Shown in pieces: positions 7,119-14,775 of a stretch of 24,539 nucleotides of DNA; within the stretch, counting starts at the first letter, position 1; each line of letters begins with the position of its first letter. Under the pieces are notes generated by a model. It saw only the letters and a list, made by a program, of their open reading frames with translations, had not been told where the DNA came from and did no database searches. This DNA comes from JAUASV01 sp047605685 (GTDB lineage Bacteria; Actinomycetota; Actinomycetes; Actinomycetales; Microbacteriaceae): assembly GCA_047605685.1 (NCBI GenBank), contig JASGFF010000036.1, forward strand, positions 1 through 24,539. Direction: 5' to 3'. The translations under genes were made by a program, and so were the position numbers.

Positions 7119-8116
7119 CAACCGAGAAAGCGGGGGCCGTGTCCGCCATAACGATCACCGGACGCAAGAAGCTCGTGATCGTGAGCGGGCGGGCGCATCC
7201 GCGACTCGCCGAGGACATCGCCGCGGAGCTCGGCACCGAGCTCACCCCGACGGACATCCGCACGTTCGCCTCCACCGAGGTGTACGCGCGCTACGGCGAG
7301 AGCGTGCGCGGCACCGACGCCTTCGTCATCCAGTCGATGACCCGGCCGGTGAACGAGTGGCTCATGGAGCAGCTCATCATGATCGACGCGCTCAAGCGCG
7401 CGAGCGTGAAACGCGTCACCGTCGTCATCCCGTACTACCCCTACGCCCGGCAGGACAAGAAGGGCCGCGGCCGCGAGCCGATCTCGGCCCGGCTCGTCGC
7501 CGACCTGTACAAGGCCGCCGGGGCGAGCCGCATCATGAGCGTCGACCTGCACGCCGCGCAGATCCAGGGCTTCTTCGACGGGCCCGTCGACCACCTGTTC
7601 GCGATGCCGGTGCTGCTCGAGCACTTCCGGGCGAACCTGAAGAGCCCGAAGCTCACGGTGGTGAGCCCCGACATGGGCCGGGTCAAGGTCGCCGACAGCT
7701 GGTCGGACAAGCTCGGGGCGCCGCTCGCGATCATCCACAAGCGTCGCGACCCCCGGGTGCACAACGAGGTGAGCGTGCACGAGATCGTCGGCGAGGTCGA
7801 GGGGCGGATGTGCCTGCTCGTCGACGACCTCATCGACACCGGCCGCACGATCGTCAAGGCCGCCGAGGCGCTCAAGAACCAGGGCGCGCTCGGCGTCGTC
7901 GTCGCGGCCACCCACGCCGTGTTCTCCGACCCGGCGAGCGAGCTGCTGCGCAGCGGGTTCATCGACCAGGTCGTCGTCACCGACACGATCCCGGTGCCCG
8001 AGGAGAAGCGCTGGGACCGCCTGACGATCCTGCCGATCGCCCCGCTCATCGCCCGGGCGATCCACGAGGTCTTCGACGAGGGCTCGGTCACCTCGATGTT
8101 CGACGGCGCCGCGTAG
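7115..8116 (+). CDS. prs: Ribose-phosphate pyrophosphokinase (PRPP synthetase)
   Basis: Converts ribose-5-phosphate and ATP to PRPP for nucleotide, His and Trp synthesis. From ATG 7115 the protein has 333 residues. GTG 7139 (MSAITITGRKK) would give 325, closer to the family's usual length, so the first eight residues are uncertain; I prefer 7115 for its ATGA overlap with glmU and the upstream GAGGG. Motifs: SGRAHPRLAEDIA at the N-terminus, YPYARQDKKGRGREP (from about residue 110), SVDLHAAQIQGFF, the flexible-loop region SPDMGRVKVADSW, and the PRPP loop VDDLIDTGRT (236-245). This is a class I enzyme of actinobacterial type. Its last six codons, including the stop, are repeated twice downstream. 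Confidence 0.97.
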   Translation: MTTEKAGAVSAITITGRKKLVIVSGRAHPRLAEDIAAELGTELTPTDIRTFASTEVYARYGESVRGTDAFVIQSMTRPVNEWLMEQLIMIDALKRASVKRVTVVIPYYPYARQDKKGRGREPISARLVADLYKAAGASRIMSVDLHAAQIQGFFDGPVDHLFAMPVLLEHFRANLKSPKLTVVSPDMGRVKVADSWSDKLGAPLAIIHKRRDPRVHNEVSVHEIVGEVEGRMCLLVDDLIDTGRTIVKAAEALKNQGALGVVVAATHAVFSDPASELLRSGFIDQVVVTDTIPVPEEKRWDRLTILPIAPLIARAIHEVFDEGSVTSMFDGAA

Positions 8117-8152
8117 TTCGACGGCGCTGCGTAGTTCGACGACGCCGCGTAG
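8099..8152 (+). repeat. Triplicated 18-bp unit containing the prs stop codon
   Basis: Three head-to-tail units follow the pattern TTCGACGGCGCCGCGTAG. The first (8099-8116) is the end of prs (FDGAA-stop), the second (8117-8134) differs by one base and the third (8135-8152) by one other. Each is in the prs frame and ends in TAG, so readthrough of one stop would add FDGAA or FDDAA and stop again. Confidence 0.95.
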
Positions 8153-8186
8153 CGGCGACATCCCGGCCGCCGCGCCGGCGCCCGGT

Positions 8187-8546
8187 TTACCGCGCCGCCG
8201 CGCCGACGCCGAGCAGCGAGGGCGCCACCGGGATGAGGCCGAGGGAGCGCACGAACTCCTCGCCCGCCGCCGTGTGGGCGTAGCACTCCCAGCCGATGCC
8301 GCCCGGGCCGCCGAGCTCGAACCGCGCCTCGCTGCGGCGCTGCGAGGCGATCTCGACCGAGGCCCAGTAGGCGCAGGCGCTCACCGCCGTCGAGCGGGCG
8401 ACCGAGACCGTCGTCGCCACCGCCGGGGCGACGAGGGCCAGCACGACGAGCACCACGAAGGCCCGCATCAGCCGGCCGCGCCGCGGGCGGCCGGAGCGCT
8501 CGAACGGCTCGTAGTCCGCCAGCTCCGGGTGGTAGTCCTCGTCCAT
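8187..8546 (-). CDS. Small single-pass membrane protein, unknown function
   Basis: A 119-residue protein. I start it at ATG 8546 (MDEDYHPELADYEPF) because GGACGGG lies directly upstream; the frame can be extended to 8597, but those residues look like a translated leader. An acidic then Arg-rich cytoplasmic segment precedes one hydrophobic helix (about residues 28-50, LMRAFVVLVVLALVAPAVATTV). An external domain of about 65 residues follows, with two Cys (in ACAYW and WECYAH) that could form a disulfide. The sequence GGIGWECYAHTAAGEEFV looks conserved. I do not recognise a named family. It is convergent with prs and lies 63 bases downstream of gnd on the same strand, so it may be co-transcribed with gnd. 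Confidence 0.7.
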   Translation of the reverse strand: MDEDYHPELADYEPFERSGRPRRGRLMRAFVVLVVLALVAPAVATTVSVARSTAVSACAYWASVEIASQRRSEARFELGGPGGIGWECYAHTAAGEEFVRSLGLIPVAPSLLGVGAAAR

Positions 8547-8609
8547 CCCGTCCAGTGTCGCAGCCGGCGCCTCGCGCCGGCGGTGCGCGTCCGCCACCGC
8601 GCCGCGGCG

Positions 8610-10118
8610 TCAGTGCGCGTCGGCCGCCGCGACCTCGGTGCGGTCCCCGGACCAGAGCGTGTGGAACGTGCCCGGCCTGTCCACGCGCCTGTAGGTGTGC
8701 GCGCCGAAGAAGTCCCGCTGGCCCTGGATGAGCGCCGCCGGCAGCCGGTCGGCGCGCAGCCCGTCGTAGTAGGCGAGCGAGGACGAGAAGGCGGGGGTCG
8801 GGATGCCGGCCCGGACCGCGTGCACGATGACCCGCCGCCAGGCGTCCTGCGCCGTGGTGACGGCCTCGCGGAAGTAGGGCGCGAGCACGAGCGCCGGCAG
8901 GGCCGGCTCGGCGGCGTAGGCCTCGGTGATGCGATTCAGGAACTGGGCGCGGATGATGCAGCCGCCGCGCCAGATCTTCGCGATCTCGCCCTTCTCGATG
9001 TCCCAGCCGTACTGCTCGGCGCCCGCGACGATGGCGTCGAAGCCCTGCGAGTAGGCGATGATCTTCGAGGCGTAGAGCGCCTGCCGCACGTCCTCGATGA
9101 AGGCGTCGGTGCGCTCGGCCTCGCCCGAGGCGGCGTCGACGCGGTCGGCCGGTCCCGGGAGAGTGGATGCCGCGGCGCGCTGGGCGGGCTTCGACGACAG
9201 CGAGCGCGCGAACACCGCCTCGGCGATGCCGGAGACCGGGATGCCGAGGTCGAGCGCGGTCTGCACGGTCCAGGCGCCGGTGCCCTTGGCGCCGGCGGCG
9301 TCGAGGATCACGTCGACGAGCGGCCGGCCGGTGTCGGCATCCGTCTGCTTGAGCACCTCGGCGGTGATCTCGATGAGATACGACTCGAGCTCGCCGCGGT
9401 TCCACTCGGCGAAGACGTCGGCGATCTCGGCCGGGCTCTTGCCGGTGCCGCGGCGGATCAGGTCGTAGGCCTCGCCGATGAGCTGCATGTCGACGTACTC
9501 GATGCCGTTGTGGATCATCTTGACGAAGTGGCCGGCACCGTCGGTGCCGACGTGGGTGACGCAGGGCTCGCCCTCGGCGACGGCGGCGATGCTCCGCAGG
9601 ATCGGCCCGAGCGTCTGCCAGGACTCGGCCGTGCCGCCGGGCATGATCGAGGGGCCCTTGAGCGCGCCCTCCTCGCCGCCGGAGATGCCGGCGCCGACGA
9701 AGTGGATGCCGGTGGAGCGCACCGCCTGCTCGCGGCGGATGGTGTCCTTGAAGAAGGCGTTGCCGCCGTCGACGATGATGTCGCCCGGCTCGAACACCTT
9801 GACGAGCTCGTCGATCACGGCGTCGGTGCCGCGACCGGCCTGCACCATGATGATCGCGGTGCGCGGCGCCCTCAGCGAGTCGGCGAACTCCCGGTAGCCG
9901 TGCGCGGCGACGAAGCCGGCCTCGGGGTGCTCGGTGACGAGCGTCTCGGTCCTCTCCCAGCTGCGGTTGAACACGGCGACGGTGTTGCCCGGCCGGCTGG
10001 CGAGGTTGCGGGCCAGGTTCGAGCCCATCACCGCGAGCCCCACCACGCCGATGTTGGCGATCCCGGTGGTGGTCGCGCCGGTGTTGGCCGCGCCGGCTCC
10101 GAGCTGTGTGTCCGCCAC
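8610..10118 (-). CDS. gnd: 6-phosphogluconate dehydrogenase, decarboxylating
   Basis: A 502-residue enzyme of the oxidative pentose phosphate pathway: 6-phosphogluconate plus NADP+ gives ribulose-5-phosphate, CO2 and NADPH. GTG 10118 is chosen because AGGAGA lies 6 bases upstream; the frame extends to 10319 but that part has no coding character and covers an inverted repeat. The N-terminal extension (about 20 residues) precedes the Rossmann motif GVVGLAVMGSNLA (24-36). VDGGNAFF, GAGISGGEEGA and the active-site region HFVKMIHNGIEY (Lys200) are all intact. In the all-alpha C-terminal domain are SLSSKPAQR, IWRGGCIIRAQFL and ALIQGQRDFFGAHTY, typical of the long decarboxylating class. Its product feeds ribose-5-phosphate to Prs, encoded two genes away. 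Confidence 0.97.
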   Translation of the reverse strand: MADTQLGAGAANTGATTTGIANIGVVGLAVMGSNLARNLASRPGNTVAVFNRSWERTETLVTEHPEAGFVAAHGYREFADSLRAPRTAIIMVQAGRGTDAVIDELVKVFEPGDIIVDGGNAFFKDTIRREQAVRSTGIHFVGAGISGGEEGALKGPSIMPGGTAESWQTLGPILRSIAAVAEGEPCVTHVGTDGAGHFVKMIHNGIEYVDMQLIGEAYDLIRRGTGKSPAEIADVFAEWNRGELESYLIEITAEVLKQTDADTGRPLVDVILDAAGAKGTGAWTVQTALDLGIPVSGIAEAVFARSLSSKPAQRAAASTLPGPADRVDAASGEAERTDAFIEDVRQALYASKIIAYSQGFDAIVAGAEQYGWDIEKGEIAKIWRGGCIIRAQFLNRITEAYAAEPALPALVLAPYFREAVTTAQDAWRRVIVHAVRAGIPTPAFSSSLAYYDGLRADRLPAALIQGQRDFFGAHTYRRVDRPGTFHTLWSGDRTEVAAADAH

Positions 10119-10233
10119 GTGTGTCTCCTGTCTTGTCGTTGCGCCGTTCCACGGTAGTCGCTCGGGCCGGGCGCCGCGGCGGCGGCATGCCCCGCGCCCG
10201 CCCCGAGCCCGCCCTGCGCCCGCCCGCGACGGC

Positions 10234-10317
10234 GACGAAAACGAAGGAGCTGGTGCCTGCGAGGGCGCTGGGGGACGCGAAACCGACCCCGCAGGCACCA
10301 GCTCCTTCGTTTTCGTC
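10234..10317. repeat. Perfect 28-bp inverted repeat with 28-nt loop between the ROK gene and gnd
   Basis: Bases 10234-10261 are the exact reverse complement of 10290-10317 (28 of 28), with a 28-nt spacer. The outer arms are A/T-richer (GACGAAAACGAAGGAGC at the left end) than the surrounding DNA. The rest of the 10119-10350 gap holds only the gnd leader and GC-rich sequence. It lies 33 bases downstream of the ROK stop and 115 bases upstream of gnd, so it could act as the ROK terminator, since the arm end TTTTCGTC supplies a short T-run in either direction. Its length and perfection also fit a mobile palindromic repeat unit. Confidence 0.9.
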
Positions 10318-10350
10318 ACCCCGCGGGGCGACGCGGCGGGGGAGGGGGGC

Positions 10351-11607
10351 TCAGCGCGCGGCCGCCGCGGACATCGGGTGGCCGAGCGGGTCGTCGATGA
10401 GGTGGCCGAAGGGCAGCTCCGCGGCGCCGACGAAGAGGATGTCGCTGTCGAGGGCGTCCATCCGGATCTCGCAGCCGTCGGCGAGCCGCTCGAGCGAGTC
10501 GCGGCGCACCGAGGCCATCACCCGCGAGGAGCGGGCCTCGAAGATCGTGCGGAGGAAGCCGGTGAGCACGATCGCCTCGGGGTTGAACATGTTGACGAGC
10601 ATGCCGATGGCCCGGCCGAGGTAGTCGGCCTGCCGCTCCAGGGCGCGGTCGACGAGCGGCTCGCCGGCGCGCGCCGCGACGGCCGCGGCGAGCGTCGCCT
10701 CGTCGGCGCGCGCGAGGCCGAGGACGTCGAGCAGCTCGAGGCGGTTGACCACCGAGTCGAGGCTGCCCGGGATGCCGGCGTAGCCGGCGCGCTCGCTGTC
10801 GGAGATCGGCACGTGCCCGATCTCGCCCGCGTAGCCGTCCCGGCCGCGCACGAGGGTGCCGTCGACGATGATGCCGCCGCCGATGCCGCCGACGGCGCCG
10901 AACAGCAGGATCATGTTCTGCAGTCCGCGGCCGGCGCCGAAGCGTTGCTCGGCGAGGCAGGCGAGGGAGCCGTCGTTGCCGAGCCAGACCGGCAGGCCGG
11001 TGCGGCTCGACAGCATCTGGGCGAGCGGCACGTCGCCCCAGGCCAGCGAGTACGCGGAGTGCACGACGCTGTCGTCGACGCGCACGTGGCCCGGGATGGC
11101 CACGCCGATGCCGGCCAGGCGCGTCGTGGCGGGCAGCTGTGCGCGGTGCGCGGCCACGAGGTCGGCGGCCGCGGCGGCGAACTCCTCGGGGCTCGGCAGC
11201 CGGGGCAGCAGCCGGGTGGAGCGGTGCAGCACTCGCCCGGAGAAGCCGACGGTGCCGACGACGATCGAGTCGTACAGCGGTGCGACCGCGAACACGACGA
11301 CGGCGTCGCTCGGCCGCACCAGGGTGCTCGGGCGTCCGACCTCGCCGGTCGCCGAGCCGCTGACCTGCTCGACGAGGCCGCGCTGCTCGAGCTCGGCGAC
11401 GAGGCCGAGCACCGAGGAGCGGGTGATGTGCGCCTGCTCGGCGAGCCGGCTGCGGGAGACCTCGCCGCCGTAGTGGACGAGGCGCAGCAGCGCCGTGAGG
11501 TTCGTCTGCTTGAGCCGGGTGAGACCCTGGGCGGCGCGGGTGCCGGAGCGCGGCGTCGACGCCGATGGCGGGGTCGTCGCGGTGGGCTCGATCTGCTTCT
11601 TCGGCAT
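10351..11607 (-). CDS. ROK-family transcriptional repressor, lacking the zinc-binding cysteines
   Basis: A 418-residue sugar-responsive regulator starting at ATG 11607, with GAGGA just upstream; GTG 11616 is possible. The N-terminal winged helix (about 30-95) shows LTRLKQTNLTALLRLV, then SRSRLAEQAHITRSSVLGLVAELEQRGLV and the wing GRPS. The ROK sugar-binding part follows: LAGIGVAIPGHV, WLGNDGSLACLAE with the catalytic-type Asp212, LLFGAVGGIGGGIIVDGTLVRG, GYAGEIGHV (His265) and LTGFL. The DxGGT phosphate loop expected near residue 105 is missing, so it is a regulator and not a kinase. The family's CxCGxxGC zinc motif is replaced by GYAGIPGS (275-282). It is divergent from the ABC importer; a shared operator-like site in the gap, repeated before the GH30 lipoprotein, makes it the likely repressor of both units. 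Confidence 0.92.
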   Translation of the reverse strand: MPKKQIEPTATTPPSASTPRSGTRAAQGLTRLKQTNLTALLRLVHYGGEVSRSRLAEQAHITRSSVLGLVAELEQRGLVEQVSGSATGEVGRPSTLVRPSDAVVVFAVAPLYDSIVVGTVGFSGRVLHRSTRLLPRLPSPEEFAAAAADLVAAHRAQLPATTRLAGIGVAIPGHVRVDDSVVHSAYSLAWGDVPLAQMLSSRTGLPVWLGNDGSLACLAEQRFGAGRGLQNMILLFGAVGGIGGGIIVDGTLVRGRDGYAGEIGHVPISDSERAGYAGIPGSLDSVVNRLELLDVLGLARADEATLAAAVAARAGEPLVDRALERQADYLGRAIGMLVNMFNPEAIVLTGFLRTIFEARSSRVMASVRRDSLERLADGCEIRMDALDSDILFVGAAELPFGHLIDDPLGHPMSAAAAR

Positions 11608-11636
11608 CGTCCTCACGACCCTAGCGGATCCAAATA

Positions 11637-11653
11637 GTTCAAAAATTGGACAA
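11637..11653. promoter_or_regulatory. Putative ROK operator, copy 1, in the divergent promoter region
   Basis: GTTCAAAAATTGGACAA is an imperfect palindrome (GTTCAA against TTGGAC, five of six pairs) in an A/T-rich patch between the divergent ROK and importer genes. It matches the site at 16196-16212 at 13 of 17 positions. A possible promoter for the importer overlaps it: TTCAAA (11639-11644), 17 bases, TACACT (11662-11667). A repressor bound here would cover the -35 region and could also block the ROK gene, giving autoregulation. Confidence 0.65.
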
Positions 11654-11725
11654 ACATAGGCTACACTCGTGAGCGCGCCCGGCCGCGAAGCCCGACCCGG
11701 CGTTCAGCGCCCTGAGGAGACAAAG

Positions 11726-12955
11726 ATGTTGCCAACCCCCCGCCGCCTCGTGGCGACCGTGGTGCTCGCCACGGTGGCCCTCGGAGCCGCCGGATGCTCG
11801 AGCGCCGGATCCAGCGCCTCGTCCGACGCCCTGACGTTCTGGGCCTACGAGCCCAACTCGAAGGCTCAGAAGGCGTCGCTCGAGGAGCTCATCGCGGGCT
11901 TCGAGGACGCCAACGACGTCGACGTCAAGGTGACCTACGTGCCCAAGGACGGCTTCAACACCAAGCTGAACTCGTCGATCGCGGTGGACCGCAACCCCGA
12001 CGTCTCCTACCTCGACCAGCCGCTCATCGCGAAGTTCGCCGAGGACGGCATCCTGCTCGACCTCACCGACCAGCTCGCCGCCGGCATCGGCTCCGACAGC
12101 TTCTACCCGGGCGCGATGGACACCGCCACCGTCGACGGGACCGTCTACGGGCTGCCGATCTCGATGACGACGGTCGCCCTGGCCTACAACAAGGCGCTCG
12201 TCGACGAGGCGCCCACGACCTGGGACGAGTGGCTCGCCTCGGCGAAGGACGTCTACGTCAAGGACACGATCGCGGCCTTCGAGGGCATCGGCTCGGGCAG
12301 CTACAGCGGCTGGGTGTTCCCCGCGCTCGTGCAGAGCGCCGGCGGCTCCATGGTCAACGCCGACCAGACGGCGGTGACGTTCGCCGAGCAGCCGGGCATC
12401 GACGCGGCCGAGCTGCTCGTCGAGCTGCAGACGTACTCCGACCAGGCGGTGCGCGAGAGCCAGAACGCCTTCGGCAACGGGCTCGTCGCCTATAAGATCG
12501 CCGGCCCCTGGGACGTGGAGTCGCTCACGACCGACTTCCCCGACCTCGACTTCGGTGTCGCGGAGATCCCCGCCGAGAAGGGCCACGAGTCCAGTTCCAC
12601 GATGGGCGGCGAGAACCTCGTCGTCTACGCGAACTCGACGAAGCAGGAGCTCGCCTACGAGTTTGCGCAGTACCTGACGGATGCCGAGGGCGATGCCGTG
12701 ATGGCGGGGGTGACCGGCAACTTCGCCGCCAACGTCGCGGCGGCCGAGAGCCTGGGCTACGCCTCGGACCCCGAGCTCGGCGTGTTCACGACCCAGCTCG
12801 AGACCGCCGTCGCCCGGCCGACGCTCACCGACTGGCTCAAGGTCAACGACGAGGTCATCGGCGCCGCGCTCGACAGCATCCTGGTCTCGGGCGAGGACCC
12901 GACGACCGTGCTGACGAAGGCGGCCGCCGACGCCGACGAGATCCTGTTCGGCTGA
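11726..12955 (+). CDS. ABC sugar transporter substrate-binding lipoprotein
   Basis: A 409-residue extracytoplasmic binding protein of the family-1 (MalE/UgpB-like) type. ATG 11726 follows GAGGAGA with 5-base spacing. The signal peptide MLPTPRRLVATVVLATV ends in a lipobox LGAAGC with Cys24 as the lipid-modified residue. A Ser/Ala linker follows, then LTFWAYEPNSKAQKASLEELIAGFE, the usual opening of a solute-binding fold. GTVYGLPISMTTVALAYNKALVDE, GSMVNADQTAVTF, IAGPWDVESL and GGENLVVYANS are recognisable binding-protein blocks. It captures an oligosaccharide, probably a beta-glucoside given the GH30 enzymes downstream, and hands it to the two permeases. It is the first gene of the unit and its stop overlaps the first permease start. 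Confidence 0.93.
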   Translation: MLPTPRRLVATVVLATVALGAAGCSSAGSSASSDALTFWAYEPNSKAQKASLEELIAGFEDANDVDVKVTYVPKDGFNTKLNSSIAVDRNPDVSYLDQPLIAKFAEDGILLDLTDQLAAGIGSDSFYPGAMDTATVDGTVYGLPISMTTVALAYNKALVDEAPTTWDEWLASAKDVYVKDTIAAFEGIGSGSYSGWVFPALVQSAGGSMVNADQTAVTFAEQPGIDAAELLVELQTYSDQAVRESQNAFGNGLVAYKIAGPWDVESLTTDFPDLDFGVAEIPAEKGHESSSTMGGENLVVYANSTKQELAYEFAQYLTDAEGDAVMAGVTGNFAANVAAAESLGYASDPELGVFTTQLETAVARPTLTDWLKVNDEVIGAALDSILVSGEDPTTVLTKAAADADEILFG

Positions 12956-13857
12956 TGGGCGTCCGGCACGGGGCCGTGCGCTCGCGGCGCGCGCAGCGCA
13001 TCCGGTCCGCCCTCACCGGCTACCTGTTCATCGCCCCGTTCCTCGTCTACTTCGCCGTCTTCCTGCTGCTGCCGATGCTGATGGCCTTCGGCATCAGCTT
13101 CACCGACTGGAACATGCGCTCGGCGCCCGAGTTCGTCGGCCTCGACAACTACATCAGCCTGCTCACCGACTCCACCCGCTACCCGGACTTCTGGCCCTCG
13201 CTGTGGGTGACGTTGAAGTACGTGCTCATGAGCGTGCCGATCGGGCTCGTCGCGGCGCTCGTCGTCGCGGCGATGCTCAACGCGGACGTCCGGGGCGAGG
13301 GCTTCTTCAAGGCCGCCTACTACATCCCCAACGTGACGGCCGTGGTCGCCGTCGCGGCGATGTGGATATTCATGCTCGACCCGCAGTTCGGCGTGGTCAA
13401 CAAGGCGCTCGGCACCCACATCAGCTTCCTCGGCGATCCGAACACAGCGCTGCCGACGCTTGCGACGATGACGATCTGGGGCGCGCTCGGCTACAACGTG
13501 CTCATCCTGCTTTCGGCGATAAAGTCGATCGACGAGTCGCTGTACGAGGCGGCGAAGCTCGACGGGGCGGGCGCCGTGAGGCGCTTGCTCGTCGTGACGC
13601 TCCCGGCCATCCAGCCGGTGCTGTTCTTCGTCATGGTCACGGCGATCATCGGCGGCTTCCAGGCCTTCGACCAGATGTACCTGATGACCGGCGGCGGTCC
13701 GGACGGCGCGACGATGACCTACCTGCTGAGCCTGTACAACCACGCCTTCCGCTACTTCGAGATGGGCACGGCCTCGGCGATGTCGTACATCCTGCTCGTC
13801 ATCATCCTGTTCGTCACCTGGCTCGGCTTCAAGCTCGTGCCCCAGCAGCTCGACTGA
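12955..13857 (+). CDS. ABC sugar transporter permease, MalF type
   Basis: A 300-residue inner-membrane permease. ATG 12955 overlaps the previous stop by one base (TGATG), so translation is coupled. A basic N-terminus (about 20 residues) is followed by six helices, the first GYLFIAPFLVYFAVFLLLPML and the last ILLVIILFVTWLGFKLV. The ATPase-contact EAA loop reads EAAKLDGAGAVRRLLVVTLP starting at Glu198, with the conserved Gly in place. GGFQAFDQMYLMTGGGPDGAT is the typical late periplasmic loop of carbohydrate permeases. It forms a heterodimeric channel with the next gene product. Confidence 0.95.
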   Translation: MGVRHGAVRSRRAQRIRSALTGYLFIAPFLVYFAVFLLLPMLMAFGISFTDWNMRSAPEFVGLDNYISLLTDSTRYPDFWPSLWVTLKYVLMSVPIGLVAALVVAAMLNADVRGEGFFKAAYYIPNVTAVVAVAAMWIFMLDPQFGVVNKALGTHISFLGDPNTALPTLATMTIWGALGYNVLILLSAIKSIDESLYEAAKLDGAGAVRRLLVVTLPAIQPVLFFVMVTAIIGGFQAFDQMYLMTGGGPDGATMTYLLSLYNHAFRYFEMGTASAMSYILLVIILFVTWLGFKLVPQQLD

Positions 13858-13866
13858 GGTCCCCGG

Positions 13867-14730
13867 ATGTCTCGACGACACGCTCCGCTGCGCCCCGCAC
13901 GGGCACTGCTCTACGCCATCCTGCTGCTCCTCGTGGTGGTGCTGGTCGGCCCGTTCTTCTGGCTCGTGCTCTCCTCGTTCAAGTCGGCGAGTCAGATCTT
14001 CGACGCCGACGGCTCGTTCCTGCCGGTCAACGCCGACGGCCGGATCTCCTTCACCGTCGACAACTACGTGTACGCCTTCGACTACCTGCAGGTCGGCGTG
14101 CTGTTCGGCAACACCCTGCTGGTGGCCTGCTGCGCCACGGCGCTCAACCTGTTCTTCAACAGCCTGGCCGGCTACGCCTTCGCCCGGCTGCGCTTCTGGG
14201 GCCGGGACGCGATCTTCCGGCTGACGCTCGCCTCGCTCATGGTGCCCGGCACCGTGCTGCTGGTGCCCAACATGGTCATCGTCACGAAGCTCGGCCTGTA
14301 CGACACCCTCGCCGCGCTCGTCGTGCCCTTCGCGATGAGCGTCTACAACATATTCCTGATGCGGCAGAGCTTCCTCGGCTTCCCGCGGGAGCTCGAGGAG
14401 GCGGCGCAGATCGACGGCGCTGGCCCGTTCCGGGTGTTCTGGGCGATCGCGCTGCCGCTGACCCGGCCGACGCTCGTGGTGCTCGGGATCATGACGTTCA
14501 TGTGGAACTACAACAGCTTCCTCTGGCCGCTCGTGATCATCCAGTCGCCCGAGAACGACACCCTCGCCAAGGGGCTCGGCGCCCTGGTCTCCGCGAGCGC
14601 CACGAACGCCGAGCTCTACCCGGTCATGCTCGCCGGCGCCGTCATCGTCGCCGTGCCGCTCATCGTGCTGTTCCTGGTGTTCCAGCGCTTCATCGTCAAG
14701 GGCATCACCGCCGGCGCCGTCAAGGGCTGA
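13867..14730 (+). CDS. ABC sugar transporter permease, MalG type
   Basis: A 287-residue inner-membrane permease starting 10 bases after its partner. The first helix, ALLYAILLLLVVVLVGPFFWLVLSSFK, is typical of MalG/AraQ-type carbohydrate permeases. The periplasmic loop LPVNADGRISFTVDNYVYAF precedes the core domain. The EAA motif EAAQIDGAGPFRVFWAIALPL starts at Glu178. FMWNYNSFLWPLVIIQSPENDTLAKGL and a C-terminal FQRFIVKGITAGAVKG complete the family pattern. No ATP-binding subunit gene is present in the window, so the importer must use an ATPase encoded elsewhere, as many actinobacterial sugar importers do with a shared MsiK-type protein. Confidence 0.95.
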   Translation: MSRRHAPLRPARALLYAILLLLVVVLVGPFFWLVLSSFKSASQIFDADGSFLPVNADGRISFTVDNYVYAFDYLQVGVLFGNTLLVACCATALNLFFNSLAGYAFARLRFWGRDAIFRLTLASLMVPGTVLLVPNMVIVTKLGLYDTLAALVVPFAMSVYNIFLMRQSFLGFPRELEEAAQIDGAGPFRVFWAIALPLTRPTLVVLGIMTFMWNYNSFLWPLVIIQSPENDTLAKGLGALVSASATNAELYPVMLAGAVIVAVPLIVLFLVFQRFIVKGITAGAVKG

Positions 14731-14775
14731 GCTCTCCCGTCCGCCCGCCACCCCACCCGTTAGGAAACCCCCACC

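Noticed and set aside
8547..8597. N-terminal extension of the small membrane protein to 8597
   Set aside because: A good ribosome binding site lies just before ATG 8546, and the added residues look like a translated leader between gnd and this gene.
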